In this document: piece after piece, positions 58,183-64,000 of the stretch
Layout: each line of letters starts with the position of its first letter
Position numbering within the stretch: the first letter of the stretch is position 1
Assembly (NCBI GenBank): GCA_051453625.1
Contig: JBOZIK010000001.1
Location: 120,708,818 to 120,772,817 of the forward strand
DNA: 64,000 nt
Origin: Welwitschia mirabilis
Lineage: Eukaryota > Gnetophyta > Gnetopsida > Welwitschiales
Direction of reading: 5' to 3'
The notes under the pieces: model-generated
Database searches by the model: none
What the model was told of the DNA's origin: nothing
What the model saw: only the letters and a program-made list of their open reading frames with translations
Translations under genes and position numbers: made by a program

Positions 58183-60350
58183 TAGCATCCTATGTAGCCT
58201 TGTTAGTCCCAGATAAAGTAAGTGATTAACCTTATTACGAGGCAATTTGACTACATAACTAGTAACTAAAAAAAATGTAAATTGAGTTTATAAAATTAAA
58301 ATGAAAGATGCCTGCAACATGATTATCAGAGAAATACAAATACTGAAATCTTCAGTACCCTCAAATTAAAATGATTAACACATTACAATATAACAAATAA
58401 ATTTCATACACAAGCAAATCATTATAATATGTAATAATGATAGCTTTAAAAAATCATGATGTGTATGCATAGTCTAAGATAGTGATAATGAAACTAATGT
58501 ATATAAACTAAGTAGTGATAATTGAAAATGACATATACGAGTACATTAATGTATTCTAGAAGAAGAGAAGTGCAAAGAATAATCATAACATTCTTATCCT
58601 TATCCATGATATTTAAGATGTTCTAAATCATAGCTACAGGGAAATTCTGTAGTTGTGCTATTATGATCTTACTAGATAATATCCATAGAAAATTAATCAA
58701 ACTCATTACAAATATGTATCATAAAAGCACAAAAAAATGATCCTTTTAAAATAAAAATTTTTTCTTAATATCTTAGAAGTAGCTCAAAAAGATGTCCACC
58801 CCCCAGGTGAATCAAGACATCCCAAATTGCACAAAGCTAAAAGGATTAGTATTATCTTATCCATCATGGGGATGACAAACATGGGATGATGCTTAGTAAA
58901 GGATATGCCAAAAAGAGAGGAAAAACTAAAATAAGCCTAAAAGCAAGGGCAACAATAATCAAGTATTAGAAAATCAGCAAAAAATTAGGGAGATGATAAA
59001 AAGTGAAGAATCATCTTCAAAAATAATAATCATGGGAAAAAGAAAAGACTTATGAAGAAAGGACTCAAAGAGAAAAGGATAGGACCATAATAATATAGTA
59101 AGTAGAAACAATAAATGCTTAAAATAACACTTTGAATATGCCCAAACTCAGTAAGCATGAAAAATTAAGAAACTAAAACTCATAAGAGAAAGTATCATCG
59201 TTACTTGTCAAAAAGAAAAACAACCCCAATGGATAACAGCTATGAATAATATTAACAATAAAATACTAAATGATCAAATCTAAAATATTATGTTAAAAAA
59301 TTATGAAAATGACTTTGAAGAATCCAACCAAAATAGCTAAAGGAAAACAAAAGTAAAAATGGATAACTAGGAACATAAAGAAGATTGTTTTACCTACCCT
59401 AAATTATAACCTAATAAAATCCCTTGGTAAAACTCATAAAATCACCTGATTAAAAAACAAAAAATACATGAGAGTATGTAAAATATCATAAAGTACCATT
59501 CAAATAGGCAATAATTATGATCGTGTTAAGTATGTCTAATATTGTTAAAAAGTGAATGATAAGATCAAAATTTGTTAAAACAAGAACTTACTAACTCATA
59601 TATTAAGACAATACTAGAATCCAAAAAATTAGAATGATCATGTAAAACTATTATAGGCAAAATGAGTCTAGAAAATAAGCAATGCCTCTAATGCTACCAA
59701 GAATATCATTAATCCTATAGTCTCTAAGTAAAAAAACTATTTTAACATGATGAGGGAAATGCAACCATTGTCAAAGAAGTAAGAATTTACACACCATAGC
59801 CAACTGATCCCTAGTGGAGTTTCCACAGCTATGATATTGCACTATCAAAGGCCCTTCTCAGGAAAATTTTCCCTCGTGCACTTGTGGTAGGACATCATGG
59901 TGACCATGGTTTTAGCTTAAATATGAAAGATCATGGTCATTATTTATTTTTTTTTTTTTAGTTTTTCTAGTGAAAATATTCCACATGAAGAAGTACTTAT
60001 AAGGATAAAAATAAAGTAATAAGATGAGAAACAAGTAAGAGCATGCAAAAACAACTAGATACTTATAATATTAAAAGAGAATAAAAGAGCTAAGGCATCT
60101 TCCTTCTAAATGAATTTAATAGATATATGGATGTCTTAAAATTAGGTGAATATGATGTTATCATTTTAGAATTCCTAAGTAAAATATTACTAATCATGGT
60201 AACTTTATGAAGTAATACATAAGTCAAGTTAAAGATGTTTAAGTGATAGCATGATGTCTACCTAAGGAATTAGTTAAGAATAAATTTAGATAATGATAGG
60301 AGAAAAGTTCTTCTTATTAAGAGGGGCTTCTAAGATAAGTTATTCTATCA
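58183..60350 (-). other. B 3' spacer
   Basis: Homologous to 12471-14640 of A. Hairpin motif at about 58849-58891. Conserved spacer block 59680-59910 ending in CATGGTGACCATG. T-rich run at about 59940-59962. No protein domain is recognised. Confidence 0.6.
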
Positions 60351-61480
60351 TGTTCAAGGTTTCATTAGTAGATGACTCATAAATTTTTAACCTTTGTCCA
60401 TTGACTTTTTGAATTTTCCTAGTGTTTGAATCCAAGATTTTAACTGAGCCATTGGAATGCACTATTTATATAAGATAAGAACGTAAAAATGTAGAGGTTA
60501 ACTTATTGTGTAAAAGATGTACTCTATTATTATATAAAAGATGAGTTGACCAGAATTAAATTACTTATGGAGAATTTTTTTGTCATGTTTGAACTTGGCT
60601 TAGGTTTTATGAATAAGTTGACGATGTATAGCATGGGTACACTTTTCATCTAAATGATTAATTTAGGATAATTAAGTCTTAATATTTTTGTTTAATTTTA
60701 CAAGGTTAAGATAATAAATGGATCGAAAGAAGTTATAGCAAACATCAACTGGTAAGATACAAATTTTATCATACATAAGTTCATAAGGTGAAAAACCTAG
60801 AGAGTTTTATAAAGTAGTACGATAAGCCTAAAGAATATAATTAAGTTTAAAGGATCAAGTTTTCTTATTGACAAAGACTAATTTTTAGAACGTCTTTTTA
60901 TTTTTTTAATTTCCACTTTCAGCTTGGTCATTAGTTTGTGGATGATAAGTACATGCAAGTCTATGTTCAATTCTGATGGATAAAAGAAGTTTCTAAAAAA
61001 TGTAATTAATAAAATAAGTTCCTTGATTGCTAATGATAATTTTAAAAAAATTTAAACATTGAAATATATGAGTTAGAATAAAATTTCAAATAGTTCAGGA
61101 ATTATTCTTATTAGTGGGAATAGCTTTGACCCACTTAGTAACATAATCAACGACCACTAAGATGTAATGAGAAGGTGGTTTAATAAGGCCTATGAAGTTA
61201 ATTTGCTAATGATTAAAAGGTTTACATTCAAGCATAGATTTAAGGAACATATCTTGAGAATGTGTTAGGCTAATATAACATTGATAAGTGACACACATTC
61301 TAGCAAAGTCAAAAGAGTCTTTAAAAAGGGTGGGCCAATAAAAACTAGACTAGAGAATTTTCATTACAGTGTTTTGGAGACAAAATTATTCTTTACATAC
61401 TTCAACATGGTAAAGGTTAAGGTTCTTTAAGCTTTTTAATTCAAGCATATATTTACACATGATTTAGTCTTTGCATCTTT
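60350..61480 (-). pseudogene. B integrase remnant
   Basis: The best Athila-type integrase in the window. Minus strand: SSFYWPTLFKDSFDFARMC (zinc-binding region) near 61290-61350, INFIG near 61190 (family IDFMG; Asp to Asn), YILVVVDYVTKWVKAIPTNK near 61120-61180, ISNQGTYF near 61000-61030 (family SDGGTHF; Asp to Asn), YHPQTNDQAESGN near 60915-60955 (Glu motif), FSPYELMYDK near 60770-60800, and a C-terminal tail VNGQRLK-like near 60390. Two of three catalytic acids are changed, both by G-to-A. Confidence 0.82.
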
Positions 61481-61496
61481 GGTAAAGATGGGGTTC

Positions 61497-61506
61497 NNNN
61501 NNNNNN
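61497..61506. other. Assembly gap, 10 N
   Basis: A short run of N near the start of integrase in B. Flanks are colinear with A at about 16215-16225. Confidence 0.95.
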
Positions 61507-61639
61507 CATTCCCCTCATAGCCACTGATCCTATGGAAAAAATACTTTCATTGAATATGGTTCATATGCTAAGGTGTTTTTATGGTAATAAGGTAGTTCAC
61601 AATATCATCATATCAAAGAGTAATATGAGTAGAATAGAT

Positions 61640-62200
61640 TACATAAAGTTGTTCAACAGCAAATAGTTATTCATATGGAAAGGATTTATTTATGGGAAGT
61701 TCATCATGAGAATAAGAGAGTCAAGATAAATGACATACAATGCTATTATATTTTCCATACTTATCGATAATGGTAAGATTAAATTCTTGCATGACAAGAA
61801 TCCACCTAATAACTTTTATACTAGAATTTTTCTTAATCATAAGATAGCATATGACTATATGATCTGTGTAAACATTGGTATGAAAGCCAAGAAGATAGTA
61901 TCTAAGATGATCAAGATAAATGATGATGGCAAGAATTTTCCTTTCAGTAGTGGTATAGTTTGATTGGATTTTGAATAATGTTTTACTAAGATGGGATATG
62001 ACTTTAAAACCATTTTCACATTTTTAGCTAAGAACCCCATCCACAGTAATGTTACTTGCATCACAAATGAGTTCAGAATCTTTAGTCCAATTGGGACCCA
62101 TGACAATAGATTTAAAAGAAATTTTATTCTTAAGTGTATCAAAGGTAAGTTGACATGAATCGTTCCAATCAAATTTAGCATCTTTTTCAAGTAATGAGTG
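61640..62200 (-). pseudogene. B RNase H remnant
   Basis: Minus strand: ELICDASNITVDGVL near 62040-62085 (Asp of the family CDAS motif kept), VISHLSKTL, YTTTERKILAIIF near 61920-61960, VYTDHIVICYLMIKK near 61840-61885 and RWILVMQEFNLTIIDKYG near 61770-61825. It is the Ty3/gypsy RNase H in normal order after RT. Confidence 0.8.
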
Positions 62201-62960
62201 AAGGGTTTACAAACCTTAGCATAATCATGAATAAAATGATGATAGAAATCAACATGACCAAGAAATGATTTAACTTCTTTGATATTAATTAGATGGTTAA
62301 GGTTTTTAGTGATATTAACTTTACAGGATCCATCCTAATCCCTTCACTAGAAACGTGGTAACCTAAAACAATTTTATTGTTAATAAAGAGAAAACATTTT
62401 TCCCTGTTCAAGTTTAGGCCACTGTCTATACATTGATTCAAGACTTTCTCTAACCTTTCTATGATTTATTTAAAAGTTTCACCAAAGATGGAGAAGTCAT
62501 CCATAAATATTTCAATAAAATCATCTATCATGTTAGAAACAATACTCATCATTACTTATTGGAAAGTCTTAAGGGCATTATAAAGTCCAAAAGGCATTTT
62601 TTTTAAAGGCAAAGGTTTCAAAAGGGGAGTCAAAGTTATTTTTGCTTGGTTTTCACTTGCTATGAAAACTTAATTGTAGCCACTATATCCATTGAGAAAA
62701 TAATAGTAGGCATGTCCTTGAATTCTATCAAGCACTTTATCAAGAAAGGGTAAAGGGTAATGATCTTTCTTAGTGACCTCAATAAGTTTTCTAAAATCAA
62801 TGTACATTCTTCATTTCCCAGTATTTTTGGGAATTACTATTAAAGAACTAACCCACTCACTATCAGATATAAAAAAGATGATCCTAGCAAACATAAGTTT
62901 AATAATTTCATCTTTAACTACTTGATAAGGGATGGGTTAAGCCTTTGTTAGGGTTTCCTA
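62200..62960 (-). pseudogene. B reverse transcriptase remnant
   Basis: Minus strand: IEIFMDDFSIFGETFK with catalytic F-M-D-D-F at 62493-62507 intact, followed by LEKVLNQCIDSGLNLNREKC near 62395-62455. Upstream blocks (the FGTFAF-type and YSGYNQ-type segments) lie near 62570-62700 and the N-terminal block near 62830-62900. Stops and small shifts are fewer than in A, suggesting a slightly less decayed copy. Confidence 0.82.
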
Positions 62961-63109
62961 ATAGGTTTAGCATTATCTTAAACGTATATTTTGTATTGGA
63001 CTATGAAAGGAGGGATGATAGCTAAATCTTTACAGGTCTAAGCAAAAGAATAGAATCCAAAAGTGAGAACAAGTTGGACTCTTGTTGAGGAGTAAGGAGG
63101 TTACTTATT

Positions 63110-63830
63110 ATCAAAGTTTTCTTTTGATTTTTAGATAGAAAAATGTATTTTAGGCCTTTGGGTAACCCTTTTAGTTATAAGTTAAATTTTCAAGTTTGGG
63201 TACTAAATTATCATTAATGGCTATCATCTCAAGATGTTATGGGAACGACACTAGAGGATGAAGTCCTTCAAAAAGGTTTTCTATGCATAAACATGTTGGA
63301 TTTCCTCCCAGTTGAAAATTTCTTGATTCTCATGCTCAAGATAATGTGTTTTAGTTGGGTCATTATATAAAGTTGGTTCATGTAGCATTATCAATCTCTC
63401 CTAAGTTGGAAAATGTTATAAAAATAAGATTGGTTTAAGTTATTCTTTTAAGTTATACTCATTTCTTGTTTCTTTTTTATAGCATTAAAAACTCAAATGG
63501 TGAACTTCTTGTTGCCTATATGACATTCCATCATTCTACTCTGTATGTCAATGATATAGTGGGTAGTTGCACAAAAAGCTCTTCCTAAGAATAGTGGATA
63601 ACCTCCATCACATTCTACCTCAGCTGATTCTAAAATAATTCATGTAGGTTTAGCTCTATTTTCTAAACTGAGTCTTTTACATATGTGAAGAGGCATAAAG
63701 TTTACACTGGTTTCTATGTCAATCAGAGCTTTTCAAATTCTTTTATTTCCTTCCAAGGTCATACTCATTATTGCTACCCCAAGGTTCTTAAACTTAGGAT
63801 ACTTTTTCATGAGTAAGTTGGAAATAGATT
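63110..63830 (-). pseudogene. B protease and linker remnant
   Basis: Minus strand: KFKNLGVAIMSMTLEGNK near 63740-63795, KALIDIETSVNFMPLHICKR near 63670-63730 (family ALIDTGASVNxMP; the D-T-G triad at 63712-63720 is D-I-E), YPLFLGRAF near 63580-63610, and LPKGLKYIFLSKNQ near 63130-63175. This is the Athila-type retropepsin between the gag linker and RT. Glycine to glutamate at the active site would abolish cleavage. Confidence 0.75.
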
Positions 63831-64000
63831 TAGCAAGGAAAACCTTACTAGAAATGGTACATTTTTGTTTTATTTTTACTAAGTCTTTCTACAACTTAGA
63901 ATATTTAGTATTTTCTTGCAAGAATTTCAAAAAAGATAAGTTGATGCTTATCTCTTACATCAAGGACTTCAAGTACTCATCGTAGGTAGGATTCATGTTT
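63830..64000 (-). pseudogene. B gag-pol linker, start of region cut by window end
   Basis: The minus strand gives NMNPTYDEYLKSL and ENTKYSKL around 63880-63990. It is equivalent to A at 18650-18790 (NMNPTFDEHLRTL and ENPKYSKWWKDL). It is the segment between the charged linker and protease. It continues beyond the window. Confidence 0.65.

Larger units (their letters stand above)
56833..64000 (-). mobile_element. Element B, Athila-type Ty3/gypsy, runs off the window
   Basis: Same family as A, orientation minus: 3' LTR (56833-58182), spacer, integrase, RNase H, RT, protease and linker up to the window end. gag, leader and 5' LTR must lie beyond 64000. The left flank AGAAT (56828-56832) should recur after its far LTR. 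It keeps the RT catalytic Asp pair that A has lost, though other sites are broken. Confidence 0.82.

Noticed and set aside
63716-63985. Plus-strand 89-codon open frame at the window end
   Set aside because: Antisense of the protease and linker of B, whose minus-strand motifs are clear.
1-64000. Cellular genes
   Set aside because: Every recognisable protein motif belongs to a retroelement; no other coding exon pattern could be supported by eye.

Overview
The window is plant nuclear DNA: very AT-rich, with no recognisable cellular gene, tRNA or rRNA, and almost wholly built of nested, decayed LTR retrotransposons. Open frames are short, and nearly every recognisable retroelement domain carries stops or frameshifts. 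Differences from family consensus are mostly C-to-T and G-to-A, the usual signature of long-methylated plant repeats. No species can be named. Identifications come from reading the sequence by eye; no search or alignment program was run.

Layout. 1-1513: unassigned AT-rich DNA. 1514-7980: element G, a minus-strand LTR element with a tRNA-Asp-type primer site but no visible pol. 7981-9979: unassigned. 9980-28401: remains of F, an old minus-strand Ty3/gypsy (Athila-like) element, integrase on the left and RT/gag on the right. It is split by A (11219-24118), a minus-strand Athila-type element with both LTRs and a perfect 5-bp target duplication (ATTAA). 28402-50668: D, a minus-strand SIRE/Maximus-type Ty1/copia element with an extra EFYAN-type ORF between pol and the 3' LTR. 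D's 3' LTR is interrupted at 29426-43325 by a compound of the C family (three 1078-bp LTRs) bracketed by a second perfect target duplication (ACATC). 50669-56832: E, a plus-strand SIRE-type Ty1/copia element inserted in D's gag. 56833-64000: B, a second Athila-type element of the A family, apparently inserted in E's 3' LTR and running off the window.

How the parts relate. The inferred nest is F containing A and D, D containing C and E, and E containing B. A and B carry the usual Ty3/gypsy order (gag, protease, RT, RNase H, integrase, in minus orientation). The C elements share LTR ends, primer-binding site, leader, gag-pol linker and 3' spacer with A/B but show no RT or integrase. Instead they carry one long conserved ORF of unknown function, found in three copies, so they look like a non-autonomous family mobilised by A/B-type proteins.

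The most unusual signal is a roughly 42-bp CpG-derived imperfect hairpin seen about 31 times by eye, at fixed positions in the LTRs (upstream of the TATA box), leaders and spacers of the A/B and C families. Runs of N (nine gaps) complicate the picture; several 100-N gaps look like false or non-colinear joins.
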